Assembly (NCBI GenBank): GCA_018662715.1
Contig: JABJFP010000140.1
Coordinates: 1 to 5,021 of the forward strand
DNA: 5,021 bases
Reading direction: 5' to 3'
From: Methanobacteriota archaeon
GTDB taxonomy: Archaea > Thermoplasmatota > Poseidoniia > Poseidoniales > Poseidoniaceae
Made by a program: the position numbers and the translations under genes. The notes beneath the pieces were generated by a model. That model was not told the DNA's origin, did no database searches, and was given only the letters and a program-made list of their open reading frames with translations. Shown one piece after another: positions 1-5,021 of the stretch. Each line of letters opens with the position of its first letter. Within the stretch, counting starts at the first letter, position 1.

Positions 1-1057
1 CTTTTGGATGCTGAGCAAGGTACTGAATGGTGTTCACCGTGGTGTGGGTTCGCAAAAGAGGGCGCTGGGCTGTATCAAATGAAAAGGAACCACCCCAACC
101 GGTTGACCCTGTCGCTCCACCGTCTTCGTGTATGGACTTCCATTTCCCCATCAATTCCTCCGACAATTCCATTTTTGCAGGCTCTTTGAGGTAAAATGTG
201 TCTTGCATCTCCCGAGCAGGGTGGTCTTGAGGAATGAACAGAGCATCCATGTTCCAACCTGCGGTTTGAACATAATCATCGACCAGTTCCGAGAAGCCCA
301 TTTCCAAAAAAACTGACCGGATGCGTTCAATCAGGGCTTGCATTGGATGACTGCGTCCTCGACGAGGAGTTGCTGATTCAAGCGTCACATCAAATGCCCG
401 AAATTCTGCATCTTTCCAAGCATCAGTTTGGAGAAGTTCAGGAGTAAGTTCAGAAATTACAACGGTCTCGTTCAAGTATTCATCTTGAACGGACCTCCCT
501 AAATCGGTAATAGACCATGTGCGAATTGTCTGTTCAAAAGAAGCAATCAGTCCCTTACGTTGACGGAAATGCTGTAGCAACCCGTCATCCAAGCCGTTCA
601 TGTCACACGGGAGAGCGTTCAAAAAATCTTGACGTTGCTTGAGGACGGATTCAATGTGAGTGGAGTCTTGGGCCACCAAAACTCCGCCATCTATGCTCAC
701 ACCAAGTTGTTTGAGCAATCCAACACCTGGCCCAGCTTCATGGCGTTCGAATTCCGCTTGTAAGGCTCGCATGGAAGGTTCGTTGACAGCCGTCATCCAA
801 TTCCAAAGCCGTTGTTCTAGAAGTCCAAACTCAAGGGCATTGTCACCTTCACTGTCCAGTCGAATTTCCGTAGTCACGTTTTCTTCAACAGAAACAAAGC
901 CACGATTTTCTAGGCCATGCCCTGCGCCAACTGCTACGGCTTGGTCGGTCCAATCACATGCCACCAAGAGTTCATCAAGCGACCAAACAGTCTGCTCGTT
1001 TTGTTGCATCTTGAGCAACATTCGCCGCTCCGGATTCAACAGATTAGGAGCATCCAT
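1..1057 (-). CDS. pheS: Phenylalanyl-tRNA synthetase alpha subunit, archaeal type, 3' end cut by window edge
   Basis: This is the catalytic alpha chain of the PheRS heterotetramer, which charges tRNA-Phe with phenylalanine in the cytoplasm. I read 352 residues without a stop before the window ends; archaeal PheS is about 500 residues, so roughly the last 150, including class II motif 3, are missing. Residues 1-230 form the long N-terminal region typical of archaea and eukaryotes, opening with a winged-helix-like segment (LLNPERRMLLKM). The class II core starts at RSHPMQ (235-240). It continues with the motif-1 helix ending at MGF (253-255), then PQDHPAREMQDTFY (276-289), the substrate-side signature of the family, and LLRTHTT (334-340), the motif-2 strand with its arginine. 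The ATG at 1057 is the first start after an in-frame TGA at 1088-1090. No strong Shine-Dalgarno sits close to it. It lies 62 bases after the zinc-ribbon gene on the same strand, so cotranscription is likely. The partner gene pheT is not in the window. Confidence 0.95.
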   Translation of the reverse strand, partial: MDAPNLLNPERRMLLKMQQNEQTVWSLDELLVACDWTDQAVAVGAGHGLENRGFVSVEENVTTEIRLDSEGDNALEFGLLEQRLWNWMTAVNEPSMRALQAEFERHEAGPGVGLLKQLGVSIDGGVLVAQDSTHIESVLKQRQDFLNALPCDMNGLDDGLLQHFRQRKGLIASFEQTIRTWSITDLGRSVQDEYLNETVVISELTPELLQTDAWKDAEFRAFDVTLESATPRRGRSHPMQALIERIRSVFLEMGFSELVDDYVQTAGWNMDALFIPQDHPAREMQDTFYLKEPAKMELSEELMGKWKSIHEDGGATGSTGWGGSFSFDTAQRPLLRTHTTVNTIQYLAQHPK

Positions 1058-1119
1058 GCATCTTCCAGCAGAACACCCGACTTGAAATCACCGTTTGAAA
1101 TAACTCAAATGTAACGAAC

Positions 1120-1497
1120 TTATTCTTCCTCATCCCAAAGCAGCATCTTGCAAGAGGGACACGAGTAAGAGGAAGGTTTGCCTCCAGCAACCAGTTCAAC
1201 ATGACCGCAAGGGCCGCATAAAACTGAGGAACGAACCGGCTCGTCAAGGGTTACATCAACCCTGTACATTACGCGCCCTGCATCAGGAAGCATTTCTCCA
1301 TCGGGCGACCATTCAGCCACCGCCTCTGGCGACATGCCCACTTGACGACTTAGCGACATCCCGACCAAAAAAAAGACAATCCCAAACAATCCCACCGTCA
1401 CGGCCATCGAACCAAGGCCCGCCACCGTCATAAACGCACCAAAAACGATGCAAACAAAACCGGTAATGAGAAAATTCTCACGGGAGAGTCGGGTCAT
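1120..1497 (-). CDS. Small membrane protein with C-terminal zinc ribbon, function unknown
   Basis: I do not recognise a named family for this 125-residue protein. It begins with a short basic segment (MTRLSREN), then two hydrophobic helices at about residues 9-28 and 31-49 joined by a very short turn, followed by Arg51. Positive charges on both flanks suggest a helical hairpin with both ends in the cytoplasm. The remaining 75 residues are soluble and contain CGPC (94-97) and CPSC (113-116), a C-x2-C-x15-C-x2-C pattern typical of a structural zinc ribbon, and end in an acidic tail (WDEEE). The ATG at 1497 lies nine bases after the aminotransferase stop and is preceded by a tandem GTGAT element, so it is probably translated from the same message. 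The stop is TAA at 1120-1122. A role in protein or nucleic-acid binding at the membrane would fit a zinc ribbon but is only inference. Confidence 0.8.
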   Translation of the reverse strand: MTRLSRENFLITGFVCIVFGAFMTVAGLGSMAVTVGLFGIVFFLVGMSLSRQVGMSPEAVAEWSPDGEMLPDAGRVMYRVDVTLDEPVRSSVLCGPCGHVELVAGGKPSSYSCPSCKMLLWDEEE

Positions 1498-1500
1498 GAG

Positions 1501-1510
1501 ATCACATCAC
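1501..1510 (-). promoter_or_regulatory. Tandem Shine-Dalgarno-like element before the zinc-ribbon gene
   Basis: On the minus strand the sequence reads GTGATGTGAT, two copies of GTGAT, which can pair with the AUCAC part of the archaeal 16S rRNA 3' tail. The upstream copy overlaps the aminotransferase TGA and sits 8 bases before the ATG at 1497, a good spacing; the second copy sits only 3 bases before it. This supports the 1497 start and translation from a shared transcript. Confidence 0.5.
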
Positions 1511-2793
1511 TGTTGAGTTGCTTTGAGGGCTTCTGCGACCTTTGGTATTTGCTCTAGTGGAATAGCACAGAGTCCAATCCGAACTCCACCAGTAAGCGGA
1601 ACGAGATAGACATGCATGTCAGCGCATGCCTCTGCCACAGCAACCGGGTCCGAACATTCGTACCATGCAAAGAAACCATCGTGGGTCGGGTTAACAGGAA
1701 CGTCCAATTCCGTACATGCCTTGACAAATGCATCTCTGCGTTCAATCAGCAAAGATGCGAGTCGGTCACGCTCGCCACTCCAAGATGCACCTCCTTCCTT
1801 CGAGCCGTGCATTTCACTGAGAACATATTGTGCAACTCTCGGGGCGGCGGACCATGTTTGGCGACCGGTAACTCCCATTACTTCACGTAATTTTTCGAGC
1901 GTTGCTTCCTCGGGATGAATGCACACAAGAGCACCGGTTCTGAGGCCATAGATGGTGTGAGATTTTGAAAGCGAAACTGCAAAACATATCAGAAGGTTTT
2001 CTGGCCATGGAAGTCCATTTTCTAGAGCCTCAAGAATGGTTTCTGCCCACCCATGAGGTTCGTCCGCATAGAGGTGGTAGGCTGCGTCAATCAACAATGT
2101 ATGGCCTACATTTTCATGTCGCGTTGCGCTCTCCATGAAGAGATTGAGAAGAGCGTATCTGCTTTCGCTTGGAAGTGATAATCCCGTTGGATTGTGGGCT
2201 GGGTCGTTCAACCATGTCATGACTGTTGATTGTGTGGTTGCCAATGATTCTAGAGCGTCCTGAAATCCGGCAGCATCAAAATTAGGATGTTCGGCCATTT
2301 CTTCTTTCGGAAGAAGTGGATAGGTTGCTATGTTGAGATTGGATCCTTTGAGAAAACCTGAGTAAGGACCCCAGTGCCTGTCTCTGAGAAGGACAGCTTC
2401 ACCACGCTCGGCAAAGTTAGAGGCCGCCAAGAACAAGGCCCCAGAACCTCCCGGGCTAGCCGTAGCCATTCCATTCACACCAAGACCTTCGAGTGTACTG
2501 CGATGTTCCCCCAATGCCAAGGTTTGGGCAAGGTCTAGAAAGTTAGGGAGACCCTTTAGTGGAGCATAAGCGGCAAATTCCACAGGAGGGGCTTCCCTCA
2601 AGGCAGAATCAACAACTGTGTTAATGGCGAGGCTTCCATCATCCTCTAGCAACGCACCTACCGTTCCGTTAACGGCATCCGCTCCTGCAGCAGCAGCATT
2701 TTGATAGCGAGCGAACCAACTGAAGATGACATCGTTGCCGCTTTTTGATTTGCCATGCGATGACAAAAATTGCATACCTGGTGCATCATCCAT
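1507..2793 (-). CDS. Class I/II fold PLP-dependent aminotransferase (aspartate/aromatic aminotransferase-like)
   Basis: A cytoplasmic fold-type I aminotransferase of 428 residues, normal length for the family. The landmarks are in order: NGTVGALL (42-49), YAPLKGLPNF (76-85), the phosphate-binding SPGGSGAL loop (113-120), a Trp-containing HWGPYSG (140-146) expected to stack on the PLP ring, NDPAHNPTG (196-204) with Asn201, and DAAYHLY (236-242) with Asp236 and Tyr239 contacting the cofactor. SLSKSHTIYGLRTGA (274-288) follows, with Lys277 as Schiff-base lysine and Arg285 for the PLP phosphate, then GGVRIGLCAIP (402-412) with Arg405 as the likely carboxylate-binding arginine. The catalytic set is complete. 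The order of motifs resembles the COG1448-like aspartate/tyrosine/aromatic group, but substrate specificity cannot be read from sequence. The ATG at 2793 is the first start after an in-frame TGA; Met7 (ATG at 2775) is an alternative. No clear Shine-Dalgarno precedes either. It is the first gene of the leftward cluster with the zinc-ribbon gene and pheS. Confidence 0.92.
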   Translation of the reverse strand: MDDAPGMQFLSSHGKSKSGNDVIFSWFARYQNAAAAGADAVNGTVGALLEDDGSLAINTVVDSALREAPPVEFAAYAPLKGLPNFLDLAQTLALGEHRSTLEGLGVNGMATASPGGSGALFLAASNFAERGEAVLLRDRHWGPYSGFLKGSNLNIATYPLLPKEEMAEHPNFDAAGFQDALESLATTQSTVMTWLNDPAHNPTGLSLPSESRYALLNLFMESATRHENVGHTLLIDAAYHLYADEPHGWAETILEALENGLPWPENLLICFAVSLSKSHTIYGLRTGALVCIHPEEATLEKLREVMGVTGRQTWSAAPRVAQYVLSEMHGSKEGGASWSGERDRLASLLIERRDAFVKACTELDVPVNPTHDGFFAWYECSDPVAVAEACADMHVYLVPLTGGVRIGLCAIPLEQIPKVAEALKATQQ

Positions 2794-2799
2794 GCCGCA

Positions 2800-2812
2800 C
2801 CGTTGGCCCCAT
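2800..2812 (+). repeat. Short look-alike of the tRNA-Thr 3' end
   Basis: CCGTTGGCCCCAT here matches CCGTTGGCTCCAT at 2958-2970, the 3' acceptor strand, discriminator and CCA of the tRNA-Thr, at 12 of 13 positions and in the same orientation. The similarity does not extend into the T-arm. It could be a remnant of an attachment-type duplication or chance; no integrase or other mobile gene lies nearby. Confidence 0.35.
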
Positions 2813-2842
2813 TGTTCTTTGACTTGACCCCACTTTTTCTTG
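2803..2842. repeat. Imperfect direct repeat, 21-base period, in the aminotransferase leader
   Basis: Two copies of TTGRCCCCAYT begin at 2803 and 2824, each followed by a T-rich stretch with CTT. The 21-base spacing equals two turns of the DNA helix and places both copies on the same face, 10-49 bases upstream of the aminotransferase ATG. A tandem binding site for a regulator is possible; a simple local duplication is the other explanation. Confidence 0.35.
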
Positions 2843-2868
2843 AATGACCATCCGCTTCATTCATCAAG
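2838..2868. repeat. Inverted repeat in the divergent intergenic region (candidate operator)
   Basis: TGAATGA (2841-2847) and TCATTCA (2857-2863) are perfect inverted arms around a 9-base loop. CTT (2838-2840) can also pair with AAG (2866-2868) past a two-base bulge. It lies between the aminotransferase start and the tRNA gene. It is not followed by a T run in either direction, so it is unlikely to be a terminator; an operator-like palindrome is more plausible. Confidence 0.35.
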
Positions 2869-2892
2869 GGGAGCCCACACGCAACGGATGAA

Positions 2893-2969
2893 GCCAACGT
2901 AGCACAGTCTGGTAGTGCGTCTGATTTGTAATCAGACGGTCGGGGGTTCGAGTCCCTCCGTTGGCTCCA
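2893..2969 (+). tRNA. tRNA-Thr (anticodon UGU), CCA encoded
   Basis: A full cloverleaf folds by hand. The acceptor arm GCCAACG pairs with CGTTGGC (2959-2965). The D arm is GCAC/GTGC with loop AGTCTGGTA carrying G18-G19. The anticodon stem TCTGA/TCAGA encloses loop TTTGTAA, giving anticodon TGT (Thr). The variable loop is CGGTC, and the T arm GGGGG/CCCTC has one G-T pair around TTCGAGT. The discriminator base at 2966 is T, the state expected for archaeal tRNA-Thr, and CCA is encoded at 2967-2969. There is no intron. It reads ACA codons and, by wobble, possibly other ACN codons. No convincing TATA box is visible upstream, so its promoter is unclear. Confidence 0.97.
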
Positions 2970-2977
2970 TATCAGCG

Positions 2978-2987
2978 TTTGATTTTT
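2978..2987 (+). terminator. T-rich stretch after tRNA-Thr, possible terminator
   Basis: TTTGATTTTT starts nine bases after the tRNA CCA end. Archaeal RNA polymerase can stop at short oligo-T runs without a hairpin, so this could end the tRNA transcript. The run is short and the call is weak. Confidence 0.3.
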
Positions 2988-2998
2988 GGAAACAGTCC

Positions 2999-3007
2999 TT
3001 GATATAC
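2999..3007 (+). promoter_or_regulatory. TATA-like box for the DUF2892 gene, leaderless start
   Basis: TTGATATAC is centred about 25-26 bases before the ATG at 3029. An archaeal TATA box directs initiation at roughly that distance, so the transcript would begin at or next to the start codon. That agrees with the absence of a Shine-Dalgarno sequence there. Confidence 0.45.
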
Positions 3008-3028
3008 TCCACTCAGCACTTTTGGTTC

Positions 3029-3259
3029 ATGCCGGAATGCAATATTGATGCGAGAGGAAAAGTAGCACGCTTTGTCGGAGGAGTCGGTTCAATCACCGCA
3101 GGCCTCCTGGTCGCAGCGTTGCTGGCCACAGACACAGTCACCCTCGGAATCGGATGGCTTGGAGTTGCAGGTCTTACTCTCGGTGGAGCATTTGCCATTT
3201 ACGAAGCAAGAGCCGGCTGGTGTGTTGTCCGAGCAATGGGCATTCGCACACCCCTGTGA
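3029..3259 (+). CDS. DUF2892 (YgaP-like transmembrane domain) small membrane protein
   Basis: This 76-residue membrane protein has the layout of the DUF2892 family. A short N-terminus with Cys4 and NIDARGKVARF (5-15) is followed by two hydrophobic helices at about 16-33 and 37-58. The C-terminal tail, IYEARAGWCVVRAMGIRTP (57-75), has Cys65 where related proteins usually have a conserved cysteine before a short amphipathic segment ending near GI-T. In other organisms this domain occurs alone or fused to rhodanese; its function is poorly known. The start at 3029 is chosen because the family begins near here and a TATA-like box lies about 25 bases upstream. The same frame is open back to an ATG at 2915, but that lies inside the tRNA and is not credible. 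folD follows after 51 bases and may share the transcript. Confidence 0.82.
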   Translation: MPECNIDARGKVARFVGGVGSITAGLLVAALLATDTVTLGIGWLGVAGLTLGGAFAIYEARAGWCVVRAMGIRTPL

Positions 3260-3310
3260 ACGCCTCACTGTAAGCGAACACTCAAAACCCAAAACCCTGT
3301 GGAATTGGCC

Positions 3311-4183
3311 ATGAGCGCACAGCGTCTTGATGGAAAAGCATGTGCTGCCGCTGTGGAACAAGAACTTCATGGAAGGATAAAATCCCTTCAAGTACACGGA
3401 CTTGAGCCGCATTTAGCGGTGATTATTGTTGGAAATGACCCTGCATCCCACGTCTACGTTAATTCAAAAGTTCGGACGTGCAAGCGTTTGGGTATTCGCT
3501 CAACTCACCTGGAACTCCCTGAGGATACATCAGAAGAAACACTTCGAGAGCACATATTGGAGATGAACTCGCGGGAAGACTTGCATGGAATCTTGATCCA
3601 ATCCCCCCTGCCTCCACACATGGATGAAGGAGCACTCACCGATTTAATCGACCCGAGTAAAGATGTCGATGGGTTCCACCCTTCAAATCTCGGAAGAATT
3701 GTTCAGGGTCGCCTGGATGGTATGATTCCCTGCACTCCTGCTGGAGTCATGCGCATGCTCAAATGGGCCAACATTGAACTTTCAGGGAAAAAGGCTGTTG
3801 TCATCGGACGCTCGTTTAATGTCGGCATGACCCAAGCCCTGCTGCTTGCAGCCAAAGGAGCAGATTCCACCGTGACCATTGTTCACTCGAGAACGCAAAA
3901 TCCCGAAGAAGAATGCAAGGATGCTGATATTGTAGTTGCTGCTGTTGGGCGTCCTGAAATGGTCCAATCTCATTGGATTAAACCGGGTGCTGTTGTTGTT
4001 GATGTTGGAATCAATCGCGTTGACGATGCAACACGAGAACGTGGCTGGAGGCTGGCAGGCGATGTTGCTCCAGATGTTTCTGACATTGCGTCATGGCTTT
4101 CACCCGTACCCGGCGGAGTTGGGCCAATGACGATTGCAATGTTGATGGAGAACACCGTTCGTTCAGCGGAATTACGAATGTAA
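3311..4183 (+). CDS. folD: Bifunctional methylenetetrahydrofolate dehydrogenase / methenyltetrahydrofolate cyclohydrolase
   Basis: FolD interconverts 5,10-methylene-, 5,10-methenyl- and 10-formyl-tetrahydrofolate with NAD(P), feeding purine and formyl-group synthesis in the cytoplasm. The 290-residue length is normal. With Met at 3311 as residue 1, the N-terminal domain shows VGNDPASHVYVNSK with the catalytic Tyr49 and Lys53. GILIQSPLPPH with Gln97 and KDVDGFHP (117-124) complete the active site. The Rossmann domain carries GRSFNVG (166-172) and TVTIVHSRT, and PGGVGPMT (267-274) closes the protein. The usual proline of the GRSxxVGxP motif is replaced by Thr174, which is odd. Start 3311 is preferred because MSAQRLDGK aligns directly with the usual FolD N-terminus; an in-frame ATG at 3299 would add four residues. 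No strong Shine-Dalgarno or TATA box is seen before it, which fits readthrough from the DUF2892 gene. The stop is TAA at 4181-4183. Confidence 0.95.
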   Translation: MSAQRLDGKACAAAVEQELHGRIKSLQVHGLEPHLAVIIVGNDPASHVYVNSKVRTCKRLGIRSTHLELPEDTSEETLREHILEMNSREDLHGILIQSPLPPHMDEGALTDLIDPSKDVDGFHPSNLGRIVQGRLDGMIPCTPAGVMRMLKWANIELSGKKAVVIGRSFNVGMTQALLLAAKGADSTVTIVHSRTQNPEEECKDADIVVAAVGRPEMVQSHWIKPGAVVVDVGINRVDDATRERGWRLAGDVAPDVSDIASWLSPVPGGVGPMTIAMLMENTVRSAELRM

Positions 4184-4224
4184 TGAACGTGCCAATCAAT
4201 ATATCCCCGAACGCTTTGCTGTGA
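4183..4224 (+). other. Possible 13-codon mini-ORF bridging folD and the next gene
   Basis: The ATG overlaps the last base of the folD stop (TAATG), and the frame encodes MNVPINISPNALL and then TGA. That TGA overlaps the GTG at 4221 as GTGA. Both junctions have the form seen in translational coupling. It could be a relay or leader peptide, or an accident; nothing else supports translation. Confidence 0.25.
4199..4204 (+). promoter_or_regulatory. TATA-like sequence upstream of the membrane-anchored protein
   Basis: ATATAT in the short spacer after folD is centred about 25 bases before the in-frame GTG at 4227 and 19 before the GTG at 4221. If used as an archaeal TATA box it would favour a leaderless transcript beginning at 4227. 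The box is short and its use is inferred only from spacing. Confidence 0.3.
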
Positions 4225-5021
4225 TTGTGGCCCACGACCCGCGCGCACCTAAACTCGCTGCAGTGTCCATTTTGATGGCACTGGTATTTGGTGCAGCAGC
4301 CATTCTAAATTCTCAACTGGATTTCATCGGCAGTACGGGCATGGGGATTGAAGAAGCCGCACTGCTGTTCACTGCTCTGGCCCTTGTCGGGCTTGCCAAG
4401 TGGGCTAATACTGAACATGCAATCCCCGAATTTACCTCTTCAAGCACTAAAGCCTCAAGCGCTTTCGAAGACTTTGACGATGTTCGCACACCCATTGCGT
4501 CGGGTGGAACTTCATATCAAAGTGCAACTACAGCACCTTCAAATCAAACGACTGCAAATATTCTGTCCTCAATCCTTGGCCAAGAACAACAGACCAATGA
4601 TGAAGATGTACGTTCGGCGATATCTACCCTTTCAACCGGAGAATTCGGAATGCGTGCTCAGCAGGAAGCAAAAACTACTGAATTTGCTAAAGAGGACAAC
4701 CATCGGCGTGATTCTGCTCCAACCAGTGAAGAAACAGGAGCTGTTTTGAAGCGAGTTGTTGTTCAACCCGTCCCCTTGCCGGGTCAGGGAGAAGCGGATT
4801 TGGTCGATCCAACAACCATCCCAGGACTCGAACCCGACCGAGTGTTCGTGACAGAAGGAGTAAACCATGTCCTCCTACCTGAACCTCCAAACATCACAAC
4901 CCAGATCCCGCAAGTGGAAACCGAGCCAGAAGAAGTGAATGTGGAGTCCACCTCACCAAGTCTCCCCGAACTCCCAGATTTCGGCTCAACTACATCCACC
5001 GAACCATCATTGCCCGAACTC
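4221..5021 (+). CDS. Membrane-anchored protein with long Pro/Glu/Ser/Thr-rich tail, function unknown, 3' end outside window
   Basis: An open frame of 267 codons runs to the window edge without a stop. I do not recognise a family. Counting from the GTG at 4221, a short segment (HDPRAPK) precedes a hydrophobic helix at about 12-29 and a second at about 45-61, followed by Lys60 and a soluble region. From about residue 70 the protein becomes polar and low in complexity, rich in Ser, Thr, Gln and Glu. From about 170 it is rich in Pro, Glu and Thr, with PSLPEL at 246-251 and again at 262-267. Such tails are usually disordered linkers or surface regions. The start is uncertain: the frame is open back to 4146 but has no ATG, GTG or TTG before 4221. 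GTG at 4227 fits the TATA spacing, and the first ATG (4275) would cut into the first helix. The frame is judged real from its length, its coherent membrane segments and its position right after folD. Confidence 0.7.
   Translation, partial: MIVAHDPRAPKLAAVSILMALVFGAAAILNSQLDFIGSTGMGIEEAALLFTALALVGLAKWANTEHAIPEFTSSSTKASSAFEDFDDVRTPIASGGTSYQSATTAPSNQTTANILSSILGQEQQTNDEDVRSAISTLSTGEFGMRAQQEAKTTEFAKEDNHRRDSAPTSEETGAVLKRVVVQPVPLPGQGEADLVDPTTIPGLEPDRVFVTEGVNHVLLPEPPNITTQIPQVETEPEEVNVESTSPSLPELPDFGSTTSTEPSLPEL

Noticed and set aside
1044..1076. Short GTG-started leader ORF (10 codons) overlapping the pheS start, ten bases after a GGTGAT Shine-Dalgarno-like sequence at 1087-1092
   Set aside because: An attenuator peptide for pheS should be rich in Phe codons, but this one has a single Phe, and no alternative hairpins or T run are visible. 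It is more likely a chance frame.
660..1085. Plus-strand ORF of 141 residues
   Set aside because: It is antisense to pheS, which has a full set of family motifs through this stretch; the serine- and arginine-rich composition is typical of a shadow frame.
2849..2890. CATCCG and CGGATG inverted arms flanking a 30-base loop just before the tRNA
   Set aside because: Only six bases pair perfectly and the loop is long, so it is well within chance and offers no clear role.
2915..3028. N-terminal extension of the DUF2892 gene back to an ATG at 2915
   Set aside because: The first part lies inside the tRNA-Thr, the extra residues do not resemble the family, and a TATA-like box points to 3029 as the start.
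3089..3412. Minus-strand ORF of 107 residues rich in cysteine, resembling a secreted Cys-rich repeat protein
   Set aside because: It lies antisense to the DUF2892 gene and the start of folD, both well supported by family motifs. The cysteines arise from reading Ala/Gly-rich codons in reverse.
4348..4749. Plus-strand ORF of 133 residues in a different frame, with an ATG start
   Set aside because: It overlaps the longer open frame 4221-5021, which has coherent membrane helices and an acidic tail and stays open to the window edge. The ATG-started frame is rich in Leu, Gln and Lys with no domain logic.

Overview
The window most likely comes from an archaeon, and the marine Euryarchaeota (Poseidoniales, marine group II) are a plausible home. 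Three things point to an archaeon. The phenylalanyl-tRNA synthetase alpha chain has the long N-terminal region of the archaeal/eukaryotic form. The tRNA-Thr carries a U discriminator base, which is the archaeal state (bacterial tRNA-Thr usually has A). TATA-like boxes lie about 25 bases before two start codons, as expected for leaderless archaeal transcripts. A FolD-type folate enzyme fits an archaeon that uses tetrahydrofolate rather than tetrahydromethanopterin. The lineage assignment is inference; no 16S gene or other decisive marker is present.

The layout is divergent around a short intergenic region at 2794-2892. To the left, on the minus strand, is a compact probable operon. It begins with a class I PLP-dependent aminotransferase (1507-2793). 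Nine bases later comes a small two-helix membrane protein with a C-terminal zinc ribbon (1120-1497). After a 62-base gap comes pheS (1-1057), whose last third lies outside the window. The intergenic region itself holds an inverted repeat, a 21-base-period direct repeat and a short look-alike of the tRNA 3' end.

To the right, everything is on the plus strand: a tRNA-Thr(UGU) with encoded CCA, a 76-residue DUF2892 (YgaP-like) membrane protein with a good leaderless promoter, folD (methylenetetrahydrofolate dehydrogenase/cyclohydrolase), and the start of a membrane-anchored protein with a long Pro/Glu/Ser/Thr-rich tail that leaves the window at 5021. A 13-codon ORF exactly bridges the folD stop and the GTG start of that last gene.

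Most of the content is housekeeping: translation (pheS, tRNA-Thr), amino-acid transamination and one-carbon metabolism. I found no defence system, mobile element, CRISPR array or other clear new system. The items most worth a second look are the mini-ORF after folD, the zinc-ribbon membrane protein placed between the aminotransferase and pheS, and the repeats in the divergent intergenic region. There is no gene-free stretch longer than 300 bases.
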